A stretch of DNA of 56,031 nucleotides, taken from positions 1 to 56,031 of the forward strand of contig NZ_SOGN01000005.1 in assembly GCF_004403395.1 (NCBI RefSeq), read 5' to 3'. The DNA comes from Cryobacterium cheniae. Its GTDB lineage: Bacteria; Actinomycetota; Actinomycetes; Actinomycetales; Microbacteriaceae. Position 1 is the first letter of the stretch. Every line of letters begins with the position of its first letter. Position numbers and translations under genes: made by a program. Positions 1-7,802 of the stretch are shown here, in pieces. The notes beneath the pieces were generated by a model, which was given only the letters and a program-made list of their open reading frames with translations, was not told the origin of the DNA and made no database searches.

Positions 1-99
1 AGTTCCCGGGTTCGGCTCGCCGGGGTCTCGGGTCTCGACAGGCTCGACCGGCGTCGACGTGAGTTCCCGGGTTCGGCTCGCCGGGGTCTCGGGTCTCGA
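1..99. repeat. Two 38-bp direct repeats, 61-bp period
   Basis: Bases 1-38 and 62-99 are identical (they begin AGTTCCCGGGTTCGGCTCGC and end GGTCTCGA). The first copy continues into CAGGCTCGACC, a semi-palindromic core that is commonly scattered between genes in Microbacteriaceae; the second copy diverges after the repeat. The repeat may extend beyond the left window edge. No coding frame is evident here. Confidence 0.85.
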
Positions 100-161
100 A
101 CGGTTCGACCAACGGCACGCTTTGGCCGATGCTGTCGCCCGGATCGTGGCACGCTGAGTGC

Positions 162-584
162 ATGGATCTGGAGGTGTCGCCCGCGCTCACCATTCCCGAC
201 CGCGAACTCGGCTGGCGATTCTCGCGGTCGTCGGGGCCGGGCGGCCAGCACGTCAACACCTCCGACAGCCGTGTCGAGCTGTTCTGGAACGTCGCCGACT
301 CGGCAAAGCTCTCCGACGACCAGCGGATGCGCCTGCTCACCCGCCTCGCCAAACGCCTCGTCGACGGGGTGATCACCGTGACCGCCTCGGAGCGGCGCTC
401 CCAACTGCGGAACCGCGAGCTCGCACTGGCCAAGCTGGCCGACCTCGTGGCTGCGGGCCTGGCTCCCGACGCGGCCCCGCGCCGGCCGACCAAACCCACC
501 CGAGGCTCGGGCCGGCGGCACCTCGCCGCGAAGCAGCAGCGGTCGGCCACCAAGAAGCAGCGTCAGCGCCCGTCCGCCGAGTAG
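162..584 (+). CDS. arfB: Peptidyl-tRNA hydrolase ArfB (ribosome rescue)
   Basis: 140 aa. ArfB (YaeJ/ICT1 family) enters stalled, non-stop ribosomes and hydrolyses the peptidyl-tRNA. The release-factor catalytic motif is visible as GPGGQHVNT with GGQ at residues 27-29, inside a compact RF-1-like domain. The C-terminal tail is rich in Lys, Arg and Gln, as expected for the part that threads into the empty mRNA channel. I chose the ATG at 162 because the family begins just before the conserved segment; an in-frame ATG at 129 would add 11 unconserved residues. The gene stands alone and is followed by a long perfect hairpin. The call is firm; the length is normal for the family. Confidence 0.93.
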   Translation: MDLEVSPALTIPDRELGWRFSRSSGPGGQHVNTSDSRVELFWNVADSAKLSDDQRMRLLTRLAKRLVDGVITVTASERRSQLRNRELALAKLADLVAAGLAPDAAPRRPTKPTRGSGRRHLAAKQQRSATKKQRQRPSAE

Positions 585-589
585 CACGC

Positions 590-650
590 CGCGAGAGCGG
601 GTGAATCGTCGCTTAGCGCAGCTCAAAGCGACGATTCACCCGCTCTCGCG
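590..650. terminator. 25-bp perfect stem-loop between convergent genes
   Basis: Bases 590-614 and 626-650 are perfect reverse complements (CGCGAGAGCGGGTGAATCGT plus CGCTT on the left arm) around an 11-nt loop. It lies between the ends of arfB (+) and the monooxygenase gene (-), so it could terminate both transcripts. No T-run follows. The stem is much longer than a usual terminator and could instead be a repeat-family element. Confidence 0.7.
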
Positions 651-705
651 GCCGGGAGTGGCCCGCACCAGGAAGTTACCGCACGCGCGCCTACCGCACC
701 AGCGC

Positions 706-2589
706 CTACCGCACCAGCAGCATCTGCCGGAAGAAGGCCGCCAGCTCCGCGGTCGCGGTCAGGGGCAGAACCGTCGCCACGTACATGTCCGGGCGCACCA
801 CCACGACGGCGCCACCGCGGTCGATCCCGCGCAGCTCGAAGATGTCGTGCTCCGGGTCGGTCGCATAGAGCTTCTCGTAGTCGATCAGCTCGTACGGGCC
901 GGTTATCGGCAGGAAAACGCCCGGAACCCGGCCGACGTCCACGCCGGTGTGCGGCTGCTGGTACACCACCTTGATGTCGAAGACGCTGTCGATGTCGGCC
1001 CCGGCGGGGGTGTGCGCGAGCAGCGGCGACTCGGGGGACGTGCGCATCCACTCGGCCCAGTCGGTCAGAACGGAAGGCGCACCGGATGCCGCGGCATCCG
1101 CGAACGCGTATACGCGCCACCGGCCGTCGGCGCGGTGGTGGTGCCCGAGCTGCACCGGGTTGGCGTCTCCGACACGCACCACCGGGGCGGACTTGAAGCG
1201 TTTGCCGAGCGGGAACCCGGTCGCGAGCCCCTGGTGGGTGTCCTCACCGATCAGCATCGACGGCGGATACTGCGTCATGAAGCCGGACGGGAACTCGGCG
1301 GTCTGAGTGTAGAACTGCTCCAGCGGCACCTCGAGGTCCTCCGACTTCGTCGCCATCAGGGTCGACCAGGTCTTGTCGAAGTCGATCAGGTTCTTCGCGA
1401 TCACCTGACGCTCGGCCGAGTAGGTGCCGAGCAGCGATTCGGGGCTGCGACCCTCGAGCACGTAGCCGAGCTTCCAGGCCAGGTTGAAGCCGTCCTGCAT
1501 CGACACGTTCATGCCCTGGCCGGCCTTGGCGCTGTGCGTGTGGCAGGCGTCCCCGGTGATGAAGACCCGCGGAGTGCGTGTGCCGATCTCGTGGGGGAGG
1601 AGGTCGTCGAACCGGTCGGTGAGACGATGGGCGACCTCGTACACGCTGTGCCAGGCGACATTCTTCACGTCGAGGGTGTACGGGTGCAGGATGCCGTTGG
1701 CCTTGGCGATGATCTCCTCGATCGTCGTCGTGCGCACGGCGCCGTTGTCGTCGGCGGCGACTTCGCCGAGATCCACATACATGCGGAACAGATACCCGCC
1801 CTCACGCGGGATGAGCAGGATGTTCCCACCGGATTCGGACTGGATCGCGCACTTCATCCGGATGTCCGGGAAGTCGGTGACCGCGAGCACGTCCATCACT
1901 CCCCAGGCGTGGAACGCCTGGTCGCCGGCGAGCGTGCCGCCGATGGAGTCGCGCACGCCACTGCGGGCGCCGTCGGCACCCACCACGTACTTGGCGTGAA
2001 CGATACGTTCCTGGCCCTTCCTCTCCCCGGTCGTGTGCACGAGCGTCACCGTGACGGGATACTCGCCCTCGTCGGTGGTCTCCAGACTGCGGAAGTCGAA
2101 GCCGAAATCGGGCTCCATCCGCGTCGGCGAGTTCGCCATCACCTCGGCGAAGTAGTCGAGCACGCGGGCCTGGTTGACGATGAGGTGCGGGAATTCGCTG
2201 ATGCCGGTGGGGTCGTCCACGGCACGGGCCGAACGGATGATGCGGGTCACGTCGGCAGGATCCGGCGTCCAGAAGGCCATCTCGGTGATGCGGTACGCCT
2301 CGGCGATGATGCGCTCCGCGAAGCCGAACGCCTGGAATGTCTCGACGCTGCGGGCCTGGATGCCGTCGGCCTGCCCGATCGCGAGGCGCTCACCGCGGCG
2401 CTCTACGATGCGGGTCGTGATGCCCGGGAACTGGGAGAGCTGGGCGGCGGTGATCATGCCGGCCGGGCCGGTTCCGACGATGAGAACGTCGACGTTGTCG
2501 GGGAGCTCGTCGGGGCGATTCAGACCGACCCCCGCGGCGTCCTGGATGCGCGGATCGGTGGACACGTATCCGTGGTGGTGAAACTGCAC
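706..2589 (-). CDS. FAD-dependent aromatic hydroxylase (3-hydroxybenzoate 4- / phenol 2-monooxygenase type)
   Basis: 627 aa from the GTG at 2589. The protein is a class A flavoprotein monooxygenase that would hydroxylate a phenolic or hydroxybenzoate ring with NAD(P)H and O2. It has a Rossmann GxGxxG (GTGPAG, residues 39-44), the DG motif (VGADGARSG), the FAD ribityl motif GDACHTHSAKAGQGMN and a C-terminal thioredoxin-like dimerisation domain, as in Comamonas MobA. I prefer GTG 2589 to the ATG at 2664: a GAGGAA Shine-Dalgarno precedes it, the family starts MQFHHHG-like, and the upstream ATG falls inside a 25-bp operator palindrome. The exact substrate cannot be told. Regulation by an IclR-type protein is inferred from that palindrome; no such regulator gene is in the window. 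Confidence 0.87.
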   Translation of the reverse strand: MQFHHHGYVSTDPRIQDAAGVGLNRPDELPDNVDVLIVGTGPAGMITAAQLSQFPGITTRIVERRGERLAIGQADGIQARSVETFQAFGFAERIIAEAYRITEMAFWTPDPADVTRIIRSARAVDDPTGISEFPHLIVNQARVLDYFAEVMANSPTRMEPDFGFDFRSLETTDEGEYPVTVTLVHTTGERKGQERIVHAKYVVGADGARSGVRDSIGGTLAGDQAFHAWGVMDVLAVTDFPDIRMKCAIQSESGGNILLIPREGGYLFRMYVDLGEVAADDNGAVRTTTIEEIIAKANGILHPYTLDVKNVAWHSVYEVAHRLTDRFDDLLPHEIGTRTPRVFITGDACHTHSAKAGQGMNVSMQDGFNLAWKLGYVLEGRSPESLLGTYSAERQVIAKNLIDFDKTWSTLMATKSEDLEVPLEQFYTQTAEFPSGFMTQYPPSMLIGEDTHQGLATGFPLGKRFKSAPVVRVGDANPVQLGHHHRADGRWRVYAFADAAASGAPSVLTDWAEWMRTSPESPLLAHTPAGADIDSVFDIKVVYQQPHTGVDVGRVPGVFLPITGPYELIDYEKLYATDPEHDIFELRGIDRGGAVVVVRPDMYVATVLPLTATAELAAFFRQMLLVR

Positions 2590-2642
2590 GGCTTCCTCAC
2601 TTCTTTGTGGGCTCTGCGTGGGTGGAACGGACGTCTCTGTCT

Positions 2643-2667
2643 TGTGTGTTCGATAATCGAACACACA
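2643..2667. promoter_or_regulatory. IclR-type operator palindrome
   Basis: A perfect inverted repeat: arms TGTGTGTTCGA (2643-2653) and TCGAACACACA (2657-2667) around TAA. The core GTTCGATAATCGAAC closely resembles the GTTCGATAATCGCAC site described for the IclR-family regulator PcaR. It sits about 55 bp upstream of the aromatic monooxygenase start in an AT-rich pocket, which suits control of that gene. Confidence 0.75.
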
Positions 2668-2734
2668 GTTCTATTATCGCTTCGTGCGATCATATATCAT
2701 CCGGCGGTCCGTGACCAGATCAACCGGCGGGGAC

Positions 2735-3622
2735 TTACCGGGCGTGCACCCGCCCGGTTTGCAGGTGCGGCAGGGCAGCCCGGATGCTGCTGATCACACC
2801 GGCCTCCGAGTTCGAGGGCGCAAGGTGCACGGCACGCGCCCGGATGCCGGGGTGGCCGTTGGCCATGGCGTAGGAGTGCCCGGCGGCATCGAGCATCTCG
2901 GCGTCGTTGAGATAGTCGCCGAACGCCATCGTCTGGGCCCGGCTGATTCCCAGCTGCAACTGCAGCCGCTCCAGCGCCCGGCCCTTGTTGGCTCCCCGGC
3001 GCATCACATCGACCCAGTCCGTGCCCGAGACCACGACCGCCGCCGCAAGATCGAGGCCGCGCAGCGCCGGTCCGCTTCGCGCCTCGGCGCAGGCGGGGTC
3101 ATAGATCGCCAGCTTCAGAACCACGTCGTCGAGGGCGGCCGCGCGCACATCCGTGACGACCTCGACCGCTTTGTAGTACCGGCGCACCTGGCTCACGAAT
3201 CGTTCGTCGCTGCGCTCGATGTAGGCGCTCCGGGCGCCGCAGACGACGATCCCCAGGTCGGCTCCGGTGGCGGCGGTGCTGCGCACCCAGTCCAGGATGG
3301 GGGCGATGATCGGGGGCTCGACGGGTTCAAGGTCGAGGCTGATGCCGCCCTGCACCACGTTGGTTCCGTTTTCCGCGATGTAGATGAGTCCTTCGTGCTC
3401 GCCGAAAATGCCGTGCAGGGTCTGGTACTGGCGTCCGCTGGCCGGCACGAACAGGATTCCGGCCCGGTGCAGGTCATCGAGCAGAGGCCAGAAGGCGTCC
3501 GGCACGTTGCCCTCGTCGTCGAGAAGCGTGCCGTCCATGTCCGAAACGATGAGACGGATGTCGGAGGGCTCTACGGGGTGGTTCACTGCGGCGGCTTTCG
3601 GTCGTTGTTCGGTCCCGGGCAT
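2735..3622 (-). CDS. Cof-type HAD-superfamily hydrolase
   Basis: 295 aa. The family comprises cytoplasmic phosphatases acting on sugar phosphates or nucleotide cofactors. Motif I is SDMDGTLLDD with the catalytic Asp pair at residues 28 and 30; motif II is the Ser of PASGR; motif IV is FGDYLNDAEM; a C2-type cap lies between them. This is the usual size for Cof/YidA proteins. The start is uncertain: ATG 3622 is used, GTG 3586 is possible, and the open frame runs further up to 3745. The gene is divergent from the large fusion gene and lies upstream of the monooxygenase on the same strand, separated from it by the operator. The specific substrate is unknown. Confidence 0.85.
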   Translation of the reverse strand: MPGTEQRPKAAAVNHPVEPSDIRLIVSDMDGTLLDDEGNVPDAFWPLLDDLHRAGILFVPASGRQYQTLHGIFGEHEGLIYIAENGTNVVQGGISLDLEPVEPPIIAPILDWVRSTAATGADLGIVVCGARSAYIERSDERFVSQVRRYYKAVEVVTDVRAAALDDVVLKLAIYDPACAEARSGPALRGLDLAAAVVVSGTDWVDVMRRGANKGRALERLQLQLGISRAQTMAFGDYLNDAEMLDAAGHSYAMANGHPGIRARAVHLAPSNSEAGVISSIRAALPHLQTGRVHAR

Positions 3623-3808
3623 CACGCGGCAATCACGAGTGTTCGCACGCGTCCCTCGGGCGGTGACGACGACGCTGTCTCTCCTGATGATGTCATCCCT
3701 GCCCGCCGGGCTCCGAGTTGCGCGCGAAGTGAGCGTTGGGCGCACGTATCGGGTAGCCCGGGTGCCAAACTGTCAGGATTCACTGCACCAGCTGCGAGGA
3801 GCGTCGAC

Positions 3809-6763
3809 GTGCCCGGTTTTGATTTCTTCAGTGGCCAGGGGCTGGTGCGCCCGGACATCACGGCGGCGGACGCCGAATCCATGGTGGCGCTGCTCTTCGG
3901 CATCGAGGGCACGGCCCGCGAACTCGGCAGCCAGCAGGATCGCAACTTTCTGATCAGCGCGCGCCCCGGTGACGGAGCGCGGCGCCACGTGCTCAAGGTC
4001 GACAACCCCGCCTTCTCCGCCACGGAGCTGGCGGCGCAGGACGCGGTGATGGAGTTCCTGGCCGCGCGCGGCATGCGGGTGCCGCAGCCGGTGCGCGGAG
4101 TGGACGGCAGCAGCCGCCAGCAGTGGCGGGGAACGGATGCCTCCCTTCTCCCGGTTCGGCTGCTGACCTTCCTCGAGGGCCCCTCGCTCGAGTCGCAGGG
4201 CCACCTGGCCCCGCCGGTGGTCAGGGCACTCGGCCGGCTCTCGGGCACCACGGCGCTGCACCTGCAGGGCTTCGCGGCCGACGGGCTCGACCGCACGCTG
4301 CAGTGGGACCTGCGCAACGCGAAAGCCGTGATCGACCTGCTGGTGCACTGGGTGCCGGCGGAGGACACCCGGGCGCAGTTGACGGCCATCGCCGACAGCG
4401 CCGCCGCGCGCCTGGCGACCGTGGCATCCGCACTGCGGCTGCAGACCATCCACGGGGACATCACCGACGACAACGTGATCTGCGCCGTGCTGCCGAACGG
4501 CCATCACATTCCCGAGGGGGTCATCGACTTCGGCGACCTGGGAACCGGATGGCTGGTGGCGGAGCTGGCCGTCACCGCGGCATCCGTTCTGCACCACGTT
4601 CAAGGCAATCCGCTGGCGGCCCTCGACGCGATCGTCGCCTTCGACGAGGTCGTTCCCCTGACCGATGACGAGATCGTCGCGCTCTGGCCGCTGATCGTTC
4701 TCCGCGGGGCGGTGCTGGTGGCCAGCGGCGAGCAGCAGGTGCGGATCGATGCCGACAACGACTATGCCCGGCACCGGATGGACGCCGAATGGCGGGTGTT
4801 CGCCGCCGCCAGCGCGATCGGCTGGGAGGAGGCGGAAGCGGCCATCCGGCAGGGGCTCGGCCGGCCACCGCGCGCCGGTGCCGAACGTCGCCCGGCCGAG
4901 GCCGAGGCCGAAACCGTCCTCCCGCTGATTCCCGCACTCGCCGGCGGCGACTACGAGATGCTCGACTTCTCCGTGACCAGCCCAGCGCTGGCCGACGGCC
5001 TCTGGCAGGCACCGGATGCCGAGTGGCGCCTCGCGCAGGCCGCCCTCGCCCGGCACAGCGTCGCCGTCGCCCCCTACGGCCAGTTCCGGCTCACCCGAAC
5101 CCCGCCGCTCTCCCGCCGGGAACCCGACACGTTCGCCCTGTTCACCGAGGTCTTCCTGCCGGCCGGTTCGGCGATCGTGGCACCCGCGCGAGCCACGGTC
5201 ACCGCGGTCGGCGGCGACACCCTGGTGCTGACCCTGGCCGGTAGCGAGCTGCGCATCGGCGGGATCACGCCCTGCCTCGCGCCGGGGGCCGCGGTCGCCG
5301 CGGGGCAGGCCCTGGGCGTGGCGAGCCCGAGCGGCCGGGTGACCGTGCAGCAGCTCGCCCACGGGGGGCTGCACGCCCCACTTTTCACCCAGGGCTCCCG
5401 GGCCGCCGCGTGGGCAACCCTCGCTCCGGACCCGGCGCGGTGGCTCGGGCTGGCGCCGCAGGCATCCGTCGTCGATCCGGCGGTCGAACTGGCGCGGCGC
5501 GGCGCGGTGATGGCCGCGGCGCAGGAGAAATACTACGAACGGCCGCCGCAGATCGAACGCGGCTGGCGGGAATTGCTGATCGACACGCGCGGCCGCTCCT
5601 ACGTCGACATGGTCAACAACGTGGCCGTGATCGGGCACAGCCACCCCCGGTTCGGCCGGGCCGTGAGCGCTCAGCTGGCGCTGCTCAACACGAACTCCCG
5701 GTTTCTCTACTCGGCGCTCGCCGACCTCTGCGAACGGATCGTGGCCACATCGCCGGACCCGTCCCTCGACACCGTGCTGCTGGTCAACAGCGGCAGCGAG
5801 GCTGTGGACCTGGCCCTGCGCCTGGCCCGGATCCACACCGGCCGGAACAACGTCGTCGCCCTCCGCGAGGGGTACCACGGCTGGACGATGGCCTCCGACG
5901 CGGTTTCGACCTCGGCGTTCGACAACCCCCACGCCGCGGCCTCCCGGCCCGGCTGGGTGCACATCGTGGATGCCCCCAACGTCTATCGGGGCAGGCACCG
6001 CGGCGCCGGGGCGGCAGAGGCCTACGCGGCGGATCTGGCCCGGCTGATGGACGAGGCGGCGGGCCCGGGCGCCGACCTCGCCGCCTTCATCTCCGAACCC
6101 GTGCTGGGCAACGCCGGCGGCGTCATGCCGCCCGCGGGCTACCTCGCGCTCGTCTACGAGCAGATCCGCGCCCGTGGAGGGCTGTGCATCGCCGACGAGG
6201 TTCAGGTCGGCTACGGCCGTCTGGGCAGCCACTTCTGGGGTTCGGCGCAGCAGGGCGTCGTGCCCGACATCCTCACCGTGGCCAAGGCGATGGGCAACGG
6301 CTACCCGCTCGGCGCGGTGCTCACCCGCCGCGACGTCGCCGAATCCCTGGCCGGGGAGGGCAACTTTTTCTCCTCGGCCGGCGGCAGCCCGGTCGGCTGC
6401 GTCGCGGGCCTGGCGGTGCTCGACGTGATCCGGGACGAATCCCTCCAGCAGAACGCGGATTCCGTCGGCCGGCACCTTTCGGGCCGGCTCGCCGAGCTCA
6501 CGGAGCGGCATCCGCTGATCGGAACGGTGCACGGCCTGGGCCTCTACCAGGGGGTCGAACTCGTGCGCGACCGGGACACCCGGGAGCCGGCGACCAGCGA
6601 GACCGCCGCGATCTGCGAACGGATGCTGGAGCTCGGCGTGATCGTGCAGCCCGCCTCGGAGCGGCAGAATGTGCTGAAGATCAAGCCGCCGCTGTGCCTG
6701 AGCCGGGAGAGCGCGGACTTCTTCGTCGACTGCCTCGATGAGGTGCTGAGCGAGGGCTGGTAG
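3809..6763 (+). CDS. APH-type kinase / M23-like / class III aminotransferase fusion (phospholyase-like)
   Basis: 984 aa in three parts. Residues 1 to about 350 are an aminoglycoside-phosphotransferase/hydroxylysine-kinase fold with HGDITDDN (H215, D217, N222) and DFGD (D240). Residues about 420-525 resemble a degenerate M23/LytM beta-domain without its zinc ligands. Residues about 560-984 are a class III PLP enzyme with ADEVQVGYG and the PLP lysine K826 in VAKAMGNG. Human hydroxylysine kinase and the phospholyases PHYKPL/ETNPPL are separate homologues of the two ends, so I infer phosphorylation of an amino alcohol followed by PLP-dependent elimination of phosphate. GTG 3809 has a GCGAGGA ribosome-binding site 8 nt upstream. 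The NUDIX gene follows after 1 nt. Confidence 0.85.
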   Translation: MPGFDFFSGQGLVRPDITAADAESMVALLFGIEGTARELGSQQDRNFLISARPGDGARRHVLKVDNPAFSATELAAQDAVMEFLAARGMRVPQPVRGVDGSSRQQWRGTDASLLPVRLLTFLEGPSLESQGHLAPPVVRALGRLSGTTALHLQGFAADGLDRTLQWDLRNAKAVIDLLVHWVPAEDTRAQLTAIADSAAARLATVASALRLQTIHGDITDDNVICAVLPNGHHIPEGVIDFGDLGTGWLVAELAVTAASVLHHVQGNPLAALDAIVAFDEVVPLTDDEIVALWPLIVLRGAVLVASGEQQVRIDADNDYARHRMDAEWRVFAAASAIGWEEAEAAIRQGLGRPPRAGAERRPAEAEAETVLPLIPALAGGDYEMLDFSVTSPALADGLWQAPDAEWRLAQAALARHSVAVAPYGQFRLTRTPPLSRREPDTFALFTEVFLPAGSAIVAPARATVTAVGGDTLVLTLAGSELRIGGITPCLAPGAAVAAGQALGVASPSGRVTVQQLAHGGLHAPLFTQGSRAAAWATLAPDPARWLGLAPQASVVDPAVELARRGAVMAAAQEKYYERPPQIERGWRELLIDTRGRSYVDMVNNVAVIGHSHPRFGRAVSAQLALLNTNSRFLYSALADLCERIVATSPDPSLDTVLLVNSGSEAVDLALRLARIHTGRNNVVALREGYHGWTMASDAVSTSAFDNPHAAASRPGWVHIVDAPNVYRGRHRGAGAAEAYAADLARLMDEAAGPGADLAAFISEPVLGNAGGVMPPAGYLALVYEQIRARGGLCIADEVQVGYGRLGSHFWGSAQQGVVPDILTVAKAMGNGYPLGAVLTRRDVAESLAGEGNFFSSAGGSPVGCVAGLAVLDVIRDESLQQNADSVGRHLSGRLAELTERHPLIGTVHGLGLYQGVELVRDRDTREPATSETAAICERMLELGVIVQPASERQNVLKIKPPLCLSRESADFFVDCLDEVLSEGW

Positions 6764-6764
6764 C

Positions 6765-7481
6765 GTGCACGGCGTGGCTGATCATCCCCGCGCCGAGCTC
6801 GCGGCGCTCTGCGAGCGCGGCCTGGACTGGAACACCGACCTCTCACGTCTGTCCCGCGTGTTGCCGGACCCGTCCAGCGCACGCCGGGCCGCCGTCCTCG
6901 TGCTCTTCGGGGTGCTCGACTCCGTACTTCCACCGAGTCCCGCACAGGCGCCCGCGCCGGGCCCCGGCAGTCGGCAGGTGAGCCGTGACCTGGATGTGCT
7001 CCTGTTGCGCCGGGCCGCGACGCTCGGGAGTCACCCGGGGCAGATCGCCTTCCCGGGCGGCCGGCTGGAGGAATCCGACGCCGGCCCGATCGCGGCGGCG
7101 CTGCGCGAGGCCGTCGAGGAGACGGGACTCGACCCGGCCGGGCTCGAACCGCTCGGCACCCTGCCGGCGCTGGCGGTGCCGGTGAGTAACCATCTCGTCA
7201 CGCCCGTGCCGGCGTGGTGGACACGCCCGTCCCAGGTGGCCGCCATCGACCACGATGAAACTTTCGAGGTGTTCCGGATGCCCGTGGCGGATCTGCTCGA
7301 CCCGGTCAACCGGGTGAGCACGGCCCACGCGTTCGGGAACCGGACCTACCGGGCGCCGGCGTTCACCGTCGGCGGCAAGCTGGTGTGGGGGTTCACCGCC
7401 ATCGTGCTGTCGCGCATGTTCGAGGAGCTCCGGTGGGCGACCCCGTGGGATCAAGACCGGGTCGTCAAACCCGACAGCTGA
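6765..7481 (+). CDS. NUDIX hydrolase, CoA pyrophosphatase (NudL) type
   Basis: 238 aa. The domain has FPGGRLEESD followed by ALREAVEETGL, the relaxed Nudix box seen in NudL-type CoA diphosphatases, where spacing differs from the classic GX5EX7REUXEEXGU. The preceding HPGQIAFPGG matches the UPF0035/CoA signature. Such enzymes cleave CoA or acyl-CoA to 3',5'-ADP and 4'-phosphopantetheine. The GTG start lies 1 nt after the stop of the fusion gene, so the two are probably co-translated; GTG 6774 is an alternative start. A short hairpin follows at 7540-7560. Confidence 0.85.
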   Translation: MHGVADHPRAELAALCERGLDWNTDLSRLSRVLPDPSSARRAAVLVLFGVLDSVLPPSPAQAPAPGPGSRQVSRDLDVLLLRRAATLGSHPGQIAFPGGRLEESDAGPIAAALREAVEETGLDPAGLEPLGTLPALAVPVSNHLVTPVPAWWTRPSQVAAIDHDETFEVFRMPVADLLDPVNRVSTAHAFGNRTYRAPAFTVGGKLVWGFTAIVLSRMFEELRWATPWDQDRVVKPDS

Positions 7482-7802
7482 ACGGCACCTTGCCGTCGGT
7501 GGAGCAGTGGTACACCGGGATCGACCACGCCGCGCTGGCGCCCCTTCGTGCCGAAGGGGCTGCGGCTACAGCTGCAGGGGAGTCTCCCCAGAGTGACGGA
7601 CCCGAGGGAATCGTGAACGGTTTTCAAAAGGGCCTGCAGCAGTCCGGCGTCAGGCCGCCGAACGTTCATCGGGAGTATTACAACCTCCGTTGAGAATAAA
7701 TGCCCTGACTGCGGCAGACTGTAACGACACGAGCGCGCCCCTGCTCCCGCAGCAGCGGTCCGTTCTCGATCGGCGTCAGCGAAGAAAGCTTGGGGAGAAA
7801 TA
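7482..7802. other. Intergenic region, 321 bp, no gene seen
   Basis: This stretch separates the NUDIX gene from the aldehyde dehydrogenase gene. It contains a terminator-like hairpin (7540-7560), a short GGGGA/TCCCC hairpin around 7577-7589 and a TTGAGA at 7690-7695 that could be a -35 element for the downstream gene. No known riboswitch consensus could be recognised. The open frame crossing it has no recognisable family. Confidence 0.5.
7540..7560 (+). terminator. Terminator hairpin after NUDIX gene
   Basis: A 9-bp perfect stem, GCCCCTTCG at 7540-7548 and CGAAGGGGC at 7552-7560, with a 3-nt loop. It lies 59 nt after the NUDIX stop. There is no T-run. Confidence 0.6.

Noticed and set aside
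601..2793. 730-aa plus-strand frame opposite the FAD monooxygenase
   Set aside because: Begins inside the 25-bp hairpin arm and is Arg/His/Gly-rich; the minus-strand protein has the full flavoprotein motif set.
3773..6532. 919-aa open frame on the minus strand opposite the kinase/aminotransferase fusion
   Set aside because: It is Arg/Gly/His-rich without any domain and mirrors the high-GC coding strand; the plus-strand frame has conserved catalytic motifs throughout.
7482..7802. Possible small gene or gene fragment in the gap before the aldehyde dehydrogenase
   Set aside because: The frame from 7385 to 7693 runs through a terminator-like hairpin and has no family resemblance or start signal.
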